Source of the DNA: Teredinibacter franksiae
GTDB taxonomy: Bacteria > Pseudomonadota > Gammaproteobacteria > Pseudomonadales > Cellvibrionaceae
Length of the DNA: 64,000 bases
Reading direction: 5' to 3'
Assembly: GCF_014218805.1 (NCBI RefSeq)
Contig: NZ_JACJUV010000001.1
Span: 2,182,501-2,246,500 of the forward strand
Made by a program: the position numbers and the translations under genes. Every line of letters starts with the position of its first letter. The first letter of the stretch is position 1. This document shows, piece by piece, positions 27,068-34,799 of this stretch. The notes under the pieces are model-generated. The model was not told the origin of the DNA, ran no database searches, and saw only the letters and a list, made by a program, of their open reading frames with translations.

Positions 27068-27418
27068 ATGACACACGATAAACACGACAGAATATGGAAT
27101 ACCATCGCGCAAATACCTGAGGGGAAAATCGCGGGCTACGGGCATATTGCAACTTTGGCTGGCCTGCCCGGCAGGGCGCGCATGGTGGGAAAGGTAATGG
27201 GGCTGGCACCCAAAGAATTACAACTTCCGTGGCAACGGGTGCTGCGCTCAAGTGGCGAAATTGCCTTCACAGCCCATTCGACTATGGCAAAAAAGCAAGC
27301 GCAATTGTTGAGACACGAAGGTGTTATTGTGGAAAACAACCGAGTACGTATGTCTATTTATCAGTGGCAACCGACACTGGAGGAACTGTTCGCACTGGGC
27401 TACGAAGAGCACTCGTAA
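27068..27418 (+). CDS. Alkyltransferase-like protein (MGMT family without active-site Cys)
   Basis: A 116-residue DNA-binding protein related to the C-terminal domain of O6-alkylguanine-DNA alkyltransferase. The catalytic PCHRV motif is replaced by PWQRV (Trp55), the hallmark of Atl proteins, which bind O6-alkylguanine and hand the lesion to nucleotide-excision repair instead of removing the alkyl group. The helix-turn-helix with the Arg finger is present (GYGHIATLAGLPGRARMVGK). The length matches stand-alone Atl proteins such as E. coli YbaZ. It is divergent from the TraF-like gene and convergent with the REC-GGDEF gene. Confidence 0.92.
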   Translation: MTHDKHDRIWNTIAQIPEGKIAGYGHIATLAGLPGRARMVGKVMGLAPKELQLPWQRVLRSSGEIAFTAHSTMAKKQAQLLRHEGVIVENNRVRMSIYQWQPTLEELFALGYEEHS

Positions 27419-27431
27419 TTTAAGGGCAGCT

Positions 27432-28721
27432 CTATTGCGCCGTTTGTACTCGATTACGCCCGTCATGTTTTGCTTGGTAAACAGCATTGTCTGCCGCTTT
27501 AAAAAGGCTATCAAAATTATTTAGTGCTTGTGACAATTCCGCCACTCCGAAACTAGCGGTTAAAGCCAGCCCTGCCGGTTTTGCGCTTTCGATTTTGGCT
27601 CGTAGCTCTTCAGCTTTTTTTACCGCGAACATCAAGTCACAATGTGCCAGTAATAAAATAAATTCTTCTCCACCTAAGCGCGCCACAATGTCTTCAGTAC
27701 GCGAATGTGTTTTTAATATATCGGCAATCGCCTTTAGTACTTGGTCGCCTTTATCATGCCCCCAGGTATCATTGACGGACTTGAAGTGATCTATGTCGAG
27801 CACAATTATCGAATAGGGAATTCTGTGCCGCTGCGCCTCTTTTATTCGACCGCCCACCTGGCTCACCATATAATGGCGGTTATACAAACCGGTTAGCTGA
27901 TCGTGCATGGCCAAGTAATGCATTTCTTCACGCTGCGCTTCTACGGTGTCGACAAGGCGTTTGTACTTAATCATATTTTCAACGCGAACAGTAACATCCA
28001 GGGTTTCTATAGGTTTAACGAGGTAATCGTTAGCCCCGGCACGCAAGAATTCGTATTTTCTTGCGGGGTCGTCTAGTGCTGTTGTTGCCAATATGGGGAT
28101 ACGTTTCCACGGGTGATCTAGGTTCCGCACTTCACTGATAAACTCCATGCCCGTCATTTTCCCGTTAAGAAAAAAATCGACAATAATGACATCGGCTTCA
28201 GCGTCGCCGGCATGCTTTAGCGCCTCTTCTGCGGCGTTATAGCAGGTACATTCACAAAAATTCGATTCCAATATCGCTTTTAGTACCAACTGTTGTGATA
28301 GATCATCTTCAATAATAATCACCTTATTTTCATTGTTCTTGGCATAGGTACTTCGGCAAAGTACCTGTTCGACATAGTTTTTGAATTTGCCAATTTCAGT
28401 GCGGGTGAAAATTTGCGTGTAACCAACAGCATAATAGCTGCGGTCGAATTCGGTGCTGCGAGTGGTTAACAAAACCAGCGGTGTGTGGGCGTAGTTTTTT
28501 TCGGTGCGAAGTTTAAGCGCGAAGTATTCGGGTTCGTCTTTTAGAAGTGAGCTGGAAACAACAATAAGGGAGTAGGGTATATCCTGTTTATTGAGTTGTG
28601 CGAATGCATTCTCGGTATCACCGACAACATCTACCTCAATGTCGTTGACAGAGAATATTTGCCCCAGAATAGCCTGAGATGTTTTTGAGTTATCGACAAC
28701 CAACGCTTTGTTAATAGCCAA
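27432..28721 (-). CDS. REC-REC-GGDEF response regulator (diguanylate cyclase)
   Basis: A 429-residue soluble regulator likely making c-di-GMP in response to phosphorylation. The first receiver (1-120) is degenerate: where the phosphoacceptor Asp should be, the strand reads IVVSSSLL, and the conserved Lys is missing (IFTRTEI). The second receiver (~133-250) is canonical, with acidic pair EDD, Asp182 in IIVDFF and Lys in LVKPIE. The GGDEF domain (~265-429) has LTGLYNRH, an RxxD I-site (RTED) and the active motif RLGGEEF. No cognate kinase gene is adjacent. It ends 13 bp from the convergent atl gene. Confidence 0.93.
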   Translation of the reverse strand: MAINKALVVDNSKTSQAILGQIFSVNDIEVDVVGDTENAFAQLNKQDIPYSLIVVSSSLLKDEPEYFALKLRTEKNYAHTPLVLLTTRSTEFDRSYYAVGYTQIFTRTEIGKFKNYVEQVLCRSTYAKNNENKVIIIEDDLSQQLVLKAILESNFCECTCYNAAEEALKHAGDAEADVIIVDFFLNGKMTGMEFISEVRNLDHPWKRIPILATTALDDPARKYEFLRAGANDYLVKPIETLDVTVRVENMIKYKRLVDTVEAQREEMHYLAMHDQLTGLYNRHYMVSQVGGRIKEAQRHRIPYSIIVLDIDHFKSVNDTWGHDKGDQVLKAIADILKTHSRTEDIVARLGGEEFILLLAHCDLMFAVKKAEELRAKIESAKPAGLALTASFGVAELSQALNNFDSLFKAADNAVYQAKHDGRNRVQTAQ

Positions 28722-28815
28722 ATCAGCATGCCTGATTTTCCACTAATTTCTTGCAACAAAACCCGCCGCACCTTGCCTAATGAGCGACAAATCAACCACA
28801 AGCCATTTACAAAGC

Positions 28816-29031
28816 CTAGTCATCCCAGGGCAGGTTATCAAGCATGCCCTTTCGACTGGAGATCATTTCTTCGTAAGTGTGCACTGTGGCTAGATCCAGC
28901 AGTTCGTCACGAAGTCTCAACCTTTCGAGCTGTCGCTCGAGACAGGTGATTTCGCGGACCAGTTGCTGGCGCATAAGAGAAGTATTGTTGTATGCAATAC
29001 GCAGGTGACTCGTTTGATGTGCCCGGTTCAT
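28816..29031 (-). CDS. Small hypothetical coiled-coil protein
   Basis: A 71-residue protein from the ATG at 29031 (AAAGGG lies close upstream). A heptad-like region rich in Leu, Arg and Glu (LVREITCLERQLERLRLRDE) predicts a coiled coil, followed by an acidic tail ending NLPWDD. I recognise no family. The longer frame to 29100 adds a basic, unlikely extension that overlaps an opposite-strand small ORF. Confidence 0.55.
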   Translation of the reverse strand: MNRAHQTSHLRIAYNNTSLMRQQLVREITCLERQLERLRLRDELLDLATVHTYEEMISSRKGMLDNLPWDD

Positions 29032-29065
29032 ATCCCTTTTTTCCGTCAATTTTTTCTTTTGGATC

Positions 29066-29215
29066 TTGGATACTGCCGAGGCTCTTCGTGAGCTTCGCAC
29101 AGGGCAAACTATTGCCTTGTTAGCAGACCAAGGACATTACTTTGATGCCCATTCGTTGGCGCGAGAAGTAATACAGCTGTACCTCAATCGCCGGTCAATC
29201 AAATATAGACAATAA
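29066..29215 (+). CDS. Tentative small ORF (49 codons)
   Basis: Starting at a TTG at 29066 the plus strand encodes 49 residues with natural-looking composition (ALRELRTGQTIALLADQGHY, then a helix and an Arg/Lys-rich end). No ribosome-binding site is evident and no family is recognised. It may be a real small protein, or the 3' remnant of a larger gene whose beginning is lost: the frame is open back to 29018 without another start. Confidence 0.3.
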   Translation: MDTAEALRELRTGQTIALLADQGHYFDAHSLAREVIQLYLNRRSIKYRQ

Positions 29216-29379
29216 AACCCAATAGAACAGGCATGAGTTAACGGAAATGAAACAACACAAGGAAGCTTGCGCCACTATTTTCTTCTTAAAATTCAACGGT
29301 TAATAGCCCATTTTGGGGCCAATGAACGAATAAAAAATATTTTTTGCGCCAACATGGAATATGGCTGTGACTTGAGGCG

Positions 29380-30210
29380 CTATTCCGTTATTAGCAGTGC
29401 CTCCCAGTTGTATTGGGTGTCACCAATGACGTAAAAAAACGGATTCAAAATGTCGGCTTTGGCGTTATAGAGCAGTGGCTCAAGGTTGATATCCACCACT
29501 TTGCCTCCTGCAGCTTCGACCACCGCCTGCGCGGCGGCCGTATCCCATTCGCTGGTGAGCGCCAAACGCGGATAGAGATCTGCCTGGCCTTCGGCAACCA
29601 AACAAAGCTTGAGTGAACTGCCCATACTTTTGGTAGCAACCAGCCCTGCGGCGGCTTCTATGCGCGCTATTAGCCCTTCAACTTCTCTAGCGCCATGATG
29701 GCGGCTAGCCACCAGCTCTACAGGTTTACCGCACTCTATTTGAGCCTGTAGCGGTCGAGTTTGAATCGGTTTTGTTTTACCCCGCTCTGTTTTCCAAGCG
29801 CCGACACCGGCAATACCGCCATACATAATGTTGAGTACTGGCACATATACCACCCCAAGTACCGCCTTATGCCCGTCGATTAACGCGACATTAACGGTGA
29901 ATTCACCGTTGCGATTAATAAATTCTTTAGTGCCGTCTAGGGGGTCGATAAGCCAATAGCGCTGCCATTGGCTGCGAATGGAAAAACTCGGTATTGCTGC
30001 CTCCTCGGATAACACCGGCACCCCCGGCAACAGCGCTTTGAGCGCAGGTTCGAGTACGTCATGGGCGGCGATGTCTGCGCGGGTGACGGGAGAATTGTCG
30101 GCTTTACTCGTGACTTCGAGCTCGTCGGAGGACTCATACACCGCCATTATTCTTTCGCCAGCGGCTCGGCAAATGCTGGCCACGTGGTCCAATAGGGCAT
30201 TATCGATCAT
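29380..30210 (-). CDS. cysQ: 3'(2'),5'-bisphosphate nucleotidase CysQ
   Basis: Inositol-monophosphatase-superfamily enzyme that hydrolyses 3'-phosphoadenosine 5'-phosphate (PAP) to AMP, keeping sulfate assimilation running. At 276 residues it is family-typical. Metal-binding motifs are present: Glu in VLSEEAA, DPLDGTKEF, and the C-terminal SEWDTAAAQAVVEAAGG. It lies ~96 bp after nudE on the same strand, the nudE-cysQ pairing known from Pseudomonas. The spacer holds a weak ACGGCA/TGCCGT hairpin near 30272-30296. Confidence 0.95.
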   Translation of the reverse strand: MIDNALLDHVASICRAAGERIMAVYESSDELEVTSKADNSPVTRADIAAHDVLEPALKALLPGVPVLSEEAAIPSFSIRSQWQRYWLIDPLDGTKEFINRNGEFTVNVALIDGHKAVLGVVYVPVLNIMYGGIAGVGAWKTERGKTKPIQTRPLQAQIECGKPVELVASRHHGAREVEGLIARIEAAAGLVATKSMGSSLKLCLVAEGQADLYPRLALTSEWDTAAAQAVVEAAGGKVVDINLEPLLYNAKADILNPFFYVIGDTQYNWEALLITE

Positions 30211-30306
30211 AAAGGGGTCGCTTTACGGCTTGGGCTTAAGCTGGAATTCAGTGTCGGCCACATTATTACTATAAACGGCACCACTATAATTAGAGATGCC
30301 GTAAAG

Positions 30307-30861
30307 TTAGGTACTTACTTCAGCGTTAAGCACGGCCCGCGCCATAAACAGCGCCGCAATTGAGCGCGCCTCGGTCAGATCTTCTCGGTAAATCAAATCT
30401 TCAAGTTCGGACAACTTACAGGGCACCACCTCAAGGGGCTCGGGCTCGTCACCCTCGGCTGTTTGCGCGTATAAATCCTGGGCAAGTACAATTTGGGTGT
30501 GATGCTGCAGATAGCTAGGGGACTGGCTGAGGGTTTTAAGGTGGCGCAAGGATTTCGCACCATAACCAACCTCTTCCATTAACTCGCGGTTGGCGCCATC
30601 CAAGGGGTCTTCGCCAGGCTCCACACGACCTTTTGGTAGGCCCAATTGGTATTCTTCAACCCCAACCCCATATTCACGAATTAACAGCACCGTATCTTCA
30701 TCCAGCATTGGTACTATAATCACCGCCGGATTACCGTCGCTAGCCAAACGCTCATATGTGCGCTGCTCGCCGTTGCTAAAACGAAGATCTAGCTGCTGCA
30801 CATGAAATAACCGTGTACGTGCAATATCCTCACATTTGAGTATCTCGGGTTTATCGGGCAT
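30307..30861 (-). CDS. nudE: ADP compounds hydrolase NudE
   Basis: Nudix hydrolase cleaving ADP-ribose, NADH and Ap(n)A-type compounds. The Nudix box is complete: G-x5-E-x7-RELMEEVG (GRVEPGEDPLDGANRELMEE). About 184 residues from the ATG at 30861; the longer frame reaches into the divergent yrfG gene and is unlikely. It is divergent from yrfG with ~36 bp between start codons and is probably the first gene of a nudE-cysQ unit. Confidence 0.93.
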   Translation of the reverse strand: MPDKPEILKCEDIARTRLFHVQQLDLRFSNGEQRTYERLASDGNPAVIIVPMLDEDTVLLIREYGVGVEEYQLGLPKGRVEPGEDPLDGANRELMEEVGYGAKSLRHLKTLSQSPSYLQHHTQIVLAQDLYAQTAEGDEPEPLEVVPCKLSELEDLIYREDLTEARSIAALFMARAVLNAEVST

Positions 30862-30897
30862 GGTGATATCCAGAAAAAAGGGCTGAGTATTATAGCA

Positions 30898-31563
30898 ATG
30901 ATTGACTGGCAAACGATTGATACCGTGTTACTCGATATGGATGGCACCCTCCTCGACCTCCATTTTGATAACTACTTCTGGCTGACGCACTTACCGTTGC
31001 GCTATGCAGAGGCACACCAGATAAGCGAAGAGGAGGCCAACGCCTTCCTAATGGAGCATATCCGCCTCTATGAGGGCAGCCTAAAATGGTACTGCCTCGA
31101 CCACTGGTCGGAACTGGTAAAAATGGATATTCCCGCACTCAAGCGTGAAATTCAGCACAAAATTCAATTGCGCCCGTACGCACAAGACTTTCTTAGTACG
31201 CTGCGTCAGCTGCAAAAAAAACTGGTGCTCATTACCAATGCACACCCCAAGGGGCTGGAACTGAAACTCGATATCACGGCTATCGATCAATGGCTAGATA
31301 TCGTCATTTCGTCTCACGACTATCAGCTGCCTAAAGAAGACATAGGCTTCTGGCATGAACTGCAGGCACAGGAACAATTTGACCCTAAACGTACCGTTTT
31401 TATCGACGACACCCCTAGAGTGCTCGCGAAAGCAGCCGAATACGGTATTGCGCATCTGGTTTGTATCAATCAACCCGACAGCCAGAAACCACCCATACGT
31501 TCAGAAAAATATCTCGACATTTGTCATTTCGATGAAATAATGCCGCCCATTCATACTGGCTGA
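30898..31563 (+). CDS. yrfG: GMP/IMP nucleotidase YrfG (HAD family)
   Basis: HAD-superfamily 5'-nucleotidase, known in E. coli to act on purine mononucleotides. HAD motif I is LLDMDGTLLDL (residues 11-21), motif II LVLITNAH, motif III Lys in LPKED and motif IV FIDDTPRVL. At 221 residues it matches family length. It heads a tight rightward run yrfG-hslR-hslO (6 bp gap, then an overlap), an arrangement known from other gammaproteobacteria. Confidence 0.93.
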   Translation: MIDWQTIDTVLLDMDGTLLDLHFDNYFWLTHLPLRYAEAHQISEEEANAFLMEHIRLYEGSLKWYCLDHWSELVKMDIPALKREIQHKIQLRPYAQDFLSTLRQLQKKLVLITNAHPKGLELKLDITAIDQWLDIVISSHDYQLPKEDIGFWHELQAQEQFDPKRTVFIDDTPRVLAKAAEYGIAHLVCINQPDSQKPPIRSEKYLDICHFDEIMPPIHTG

Positions 31564-31569
31564 TAAACC

Positions 31570-31959
31570 GTGGATAAAATACGCATAGATAAATGGCTTT
31601 GGGCCGCACGTTTTTTTAAAACCCGAAGCCTCGCCAAGCAAGCCATAGACGGTGGCAAGGTTCACTTTAATGGCGCCCGCATAAAACCCAGTAAAGATGT
31701 TGAAGTGGGTATGCAACTGGTTATTCGTCAGGGCTGGGATGAAAAAATTATTGATATACTCGCGGTTTCCAACCAACGGCGCGGCGCCCCAGAAGCCGCC
31801 ATGCTTTACCGAGAAACACCGCAAAGTGAACAAGTACGCGCCCTAAAAGCCGAGCAACGCAAAGCCACAGGCGGACTGCATTCAGATAGCAAACCCACGG
31901 GCAAACAGCGCCGTCAAATTCATCGATTTAAACGTATTAATGTTGAAGACCATGAGTAA
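31570..31959 (+). CDS. hslR: Ribosome-associated heat shock protein Hsp15
   Basis: S4-type RNA-binding protein that rescues stalled 50S subunits carrying nascent chains. The S4 domain is at residues ~1-65 ([30 protein letters not shown]), followed by a basic C-terminal tail. The start is a GTG at 31570, seven bases after the yrfG stop. 129 residues, normal for HslR. It overlaps hslO by 8 bp, indicating translational coupling. Confidence 0.93.
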   Translation: MDKIRIDKWLWAARFFKTRSLAKQAIDGGKVHFNGARIKPSKDVEVGMQLVIRQGWDEKIIDILAVSNQRRGAPEAAMLYRETPQSEQVRALKAEQRKATGGLHSDSKPTGKQRRQIHRFKRINVEDHE

Positions 31960-32872
31960 TACCCTACACGATAAAACCCACCGATTTATTTTCGACAATA
32001 CCGACCTCCGCGGTCAATTAGTTTCCCTTCAGGAAAGCTATCAAAAGGTGTTATTACAACAACAACTGCCCCCTGTATTACTGCCAGTACTAGGCGAATT
32101 CATAGCCGCTGTAGCGTTGCTCAGTGAAGTATTAAAATTTGAAGGTATTCTTACCCTGCAGGTTCGTGGCGACGGCCTAGTGCCGCTGATTATGGCCGAG
32201 GCCAATGACAGTGGCCACGTACGCGGAATCATGAATTTACGCCCTGATCTAACCGAAAACGGAGCCCTGCCAGACTGCACGCAATTCGATATTTCCAGCC
32301 TGAAAAAATTGGTGGGCGAAGGCGTACTGACTATGACCGTAGACCCGCAACAGGGCGAAAGATACCAAGGTATTGTTCCGCTTGAAGGCGAGTCACTTGG
32401 CGACAGTTTAGCCCACTATTTTGAGCAATCGGAACAACTGCCCACGCGCATCTGGCTGTTCGCCAACAATAAAAATTGTGGTGGCTTAATGTTGCAAAGC
32501 CTGCCTGCACAAAAGGTTAAAGACCACAGCGAACGCGAACAACAATGGAATACCACTGTACAACTTGCCAATACTGTCACCGCCGATGAGTTGTTCCAGC
32601 TCGCCCATGAACAATTGCTCTACCGGTTATTTAATGAGTTCGAATGCCGCGTATTTCCCGCGCGAGAGATTCAATTCAGGTGCAGTTGCAGCCGCCAGCG
32701 CAGTGAAAACGCTATTGCATCCTTGGGCAAACAGGAATCCTTTGAGCTGCTGCAAGAAAAAGGCAAAATAGGCATTGACTGCCAGTTCTGCGGAAAGCAC
32801 TACTCCTTTAATAAAAATGACCTGGAAGGTCTTTTTGGTGGAAAAGAGGGTTCTAACGGCGCACTGCATTAA
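31952..32872 (+). CDS. hslO: Redox-regulated chaperonin Hsp33
   Basis: Holdase chaperone activated by oxidative unfolding. The ATG at 31952 (306 residues) fits the conserved MSN-type start; a TTG-like extension to 31940 is not needed. The C-terminal zinc centre shows the CxC (RCSCSRQR) and CxxC (DCQFCGKH) cysteine pairs that sense oxidation. It is the last gene of the yrfG-hslR-hslO unit. Confidence 0.95.
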   Translation: MSNTLHDKTHRFIFDNTDLRGQLVSLQESYQKVLLQQQLPPVLLPVLGEFIAAVALLSEVLKFEGILTLQVRGDGLVPLIMAEANDSGHVRGIMNLRPDLTENGALPDCTQFDISSLKKLVGEGVLTMTVDPQQGERYQGIVPLEGESLGDSLAHYFEQSEQLPTRIWLFANNKNCGGLMLQSLPAQKVKDHSEREQQWNTTVQLANTVTADELFQLAHEQLLYRLFNEFECRVFPAREIQFRCSCSRQRSENAIASLGKQESFELLQEKGKIGIDCQFCGKHYSFNKNDLEGLFGGKEGSNGALH

Positions 32873-32949
32873 CTGTTTTTCAAACAGCCTTTAGGGCGCC
32901 CCTATTAATCTCCGCCTTCCAGAACTATGCATTTTCCGGGGGGCCAAGA

Positions 32950-33317
32950 ATGTACTTTTTACGCATTTTCCGTTGCGCTACTACCAAGTTCAATACTACA
33001 TTATCTATACTATTCGCTAGCCTGATAATGCCTCTGCTGCTGGTAAACATTGCCAATACTAATGACACTAGCGGACGCTGGCTCCCCGCAGAACAGGCAA
33101 CACACGCAGACAATATTATCGCTCTTCAATTTAATCCGGACGGCACGCTTTATATTGGGTTGTCAGGCAAAGTTGACAGTAACATATTGGCCCGGTGGCG
33201 GTAACGCTGGATATTTACCGCAATTATGGCCGAGAAAATGAAAAACGTGAAACTACTACCGTACGGCTCGAAAAACCAAAGGACGGTATCGACATTGGCC
33301 GGATTCGAGTGCAGTAA
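32950..33317 (+). pseudogene. Small membrane/exported protein gene with a single-base frameshift
   Basis: The first 84 codons encode a TM or signal-anchor segment (LSILFASLIMPLLLVNIA) and the start of a beta-rich domain (ALQFNPDGTLYIGLSG), then run out of frame to NILARWR and a stop. In the frame offset by two, from about 33186, the sequence continues sensibly (GPVAVTLDIYRNYGRE to DIGRIRVQ) and stops at 33315-33317. One extra G in the GG run at 33189-33190 would join the halves as NILGPVAVTLD, a ~122-residue protein. So one base appears deleted there, by mutation or sequencing error. Family unknown. GGGGGG lies upstream of the ATG. Confidence 0.7.
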
Positions 33318-33335
33318 TCTAGCACACTCAACACG

Positions 33336-33827
33336 CTAGTCTGAAACCAGCAGCCCTGTATCAATGCATGCCTGCTCAAGCGCGGCGATATTGGGAACAA
33401 CAAACTCTTCCATGCCAACCTTTACTTGCATGTCGTCATAGGCGCGCTGTTGCTTGTCCGTATTTTCGACGATATCGCTCTCGCCAACACGCACCATGCG
33501 CGGAATTCCCTGGGTGGGAATAGCAACGAAGGGCAGGCGCTGATCTATGCCGGTATTGTTCAACACTGCCATACGCCCCTGAGGGTTTAGCGGTGTTACC
33601 GGGCCACCATTGATGCCTTCGTAAGAAATAACTGGCACCCGCGTGTTGCGCCACTCATAAGTACCCAGCAACCAGTTAGGTGCATTGGTGATGGAGCCGA
33701 TTGGATTCATCGGTGCCATTTCAGCAACGCTAACGGTGGGTAATAGCAGCGTACAATTAAGCAGTTGAACCAGCATACAGGGAATGTCTGAACCTTTGGA
33801 AACTGTTGCAACCTGTCCTTCACTCAT
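33336..33827 (-). CDS. chpC: CheW-like adaptor ChpC of the Chp pilus chemosensory system
   Basis: A 163-residue protein consisting of one CheW-type SH3-like domain (NCTLLLPTVSVAEM, WLLGTYEWRNTRVPVISYE). In P. aeruginosa ChpC links additional inputs to the ChpA kinase. It is the last gene of the leftward pilG...chpC cluster, 32 bp after chpB. Sequence identity between CheW paralogues is low, so position in the cluster drives the name. Confidence 0.88.
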   Translation of the reverse strand: MSEGQVATVSKGSDIPCMLVQLLNCTLLLPTVSVAEMAPMNPIGSITNAPNWLLGTYEWRNTRVPVISYEGINGGPVTPLNPQGRMAVLNNTGIDQRLPFVAIPTQGIPRMVRVGESDIVENTDKQQRAYDDMQVKVGMEEFVVPNIAALEQACIDTGLLVSD

Positions 33828-33859
33828 TGTTTTTTACCGGTTTTGATTGACTCATAATG

Positions 33860-34795
33860 TTAATTTATTTTTGCACTCGGTACTTGGGATAGGTGGCGCC
33901 CATGTACGAATTGTCGGGCCAGTGTTTCCGGTGGCCCCTGATAAGTGACGGCTCCCGTTTTTATTGCGGATACCGGCATCGAATCTACAGCGCAGGTGTC
34001 CGGTGACTGTGCCCAGACAACGCCTCCGGAACCACGCATATAGCTGCAGCTTTGGGCGCCATCATCGCCCATACCCGAAAATACGATTACCCCGGAACGC
34101 TTACCAAAATTTCTCGCTACTTTGGCAATCACCTGATCGGCCGAAGGCTGATAAAGCCCAACCCAGGTTTCTGCAACCGGTGCAATGACACCGGTATTGT
34201 GAATATCGACCTGATGGGATGGCGACACAATATAAATACATTTTTCCAGTAGTGGTTGGGCACGATCGCAACTCAAGACTGCCCAAGAGGTACTAAGCAA
34301 TAACGCTCGCTGTAACGTCGCGCTTATCTCGGCGTTAATATGTTGCACATATATAAACGCAACACCGGTTATATCTTCAGGAAGAGCCTTTAAAAATAAA
34401 CCTACGGCCTCAGGACCACCAGTGGAACCGGCCAGCACCCAAACCTCGTCAGCTTTCGCGACTTCACCCGATTGAGCGCCAGTGCCTGTGCACAATTGGA
34501 TTTTGCTGGCGAACCGGCTTACGCGCTCCGCTTGCCCTAGAGCAGAATAGCTTTCGATATCGTCGTATATCACCGGTACGTCGAAAGCCTCTAACTCTTC
34601 CATTAAGGTAATGGATTTTTCGTGCTGTAAATCAAGGCGGGCAACCCAGGCTTCAACCTCAGCAACATTCTCAAGGCAGCCGCTGCTGGCCTTTAAAGCC
34701 AGTGCCACTTCATGGCCTGTCTGGTTGACCAATTGCACCAGGTCATCCAATTGCGCGGCTGTTTCGGCTAATAGCCCGAATTTAAGGGCTTGCAC
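33860..34795 (-). CDS. chpB: Chemoreceptor methylesterase ChpB (CheB-like)
   Basis: Removes methyl groups from receptor PilJ to adapt signalling. The C-terminal CheB methylesterase domain keeps the catalytic triad: Ser124 in AGSTGGPEA, His152 in YVQHIN and Asp244 in SGMGDDG. The N-terminal ~115 residues resemble a receiver fold but lack a clear phosphoacceptor Asp, as in Pseudomonas ChpB. It begins 4 bp after the chpA stop, so translation is likely coupled. Confidence 0.92.
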   Translation of the reverse strand: MQALKFGLLAETAAQLDDLVQLVNQTGHEVALALKASSGCLENVAEVEAWVARLDLQHEKSITLMEELEAFDVPVIYDDIESYSALGQAERVSRFASKIQLCTGTGAQSGEVAKADEVWVLAGSTGGPEAVGLFLKALPEDITGVAFIYVQHINAEISATLQRALLLSTSWAVLSCDRAQPLLEKCIYIVSPSHQVDIHNTGVIAPVAETWVGLYQPSADQVIAKVARNFGKRSGVIVFSGMGDDGAQSCSYMRGSGGVVWAQSPDTCAVDSMPVSAIKTGAVTYQGPPETLARQFVHGRHLSQVPSAKIN

Positions 34796-34799
34796 AGGC

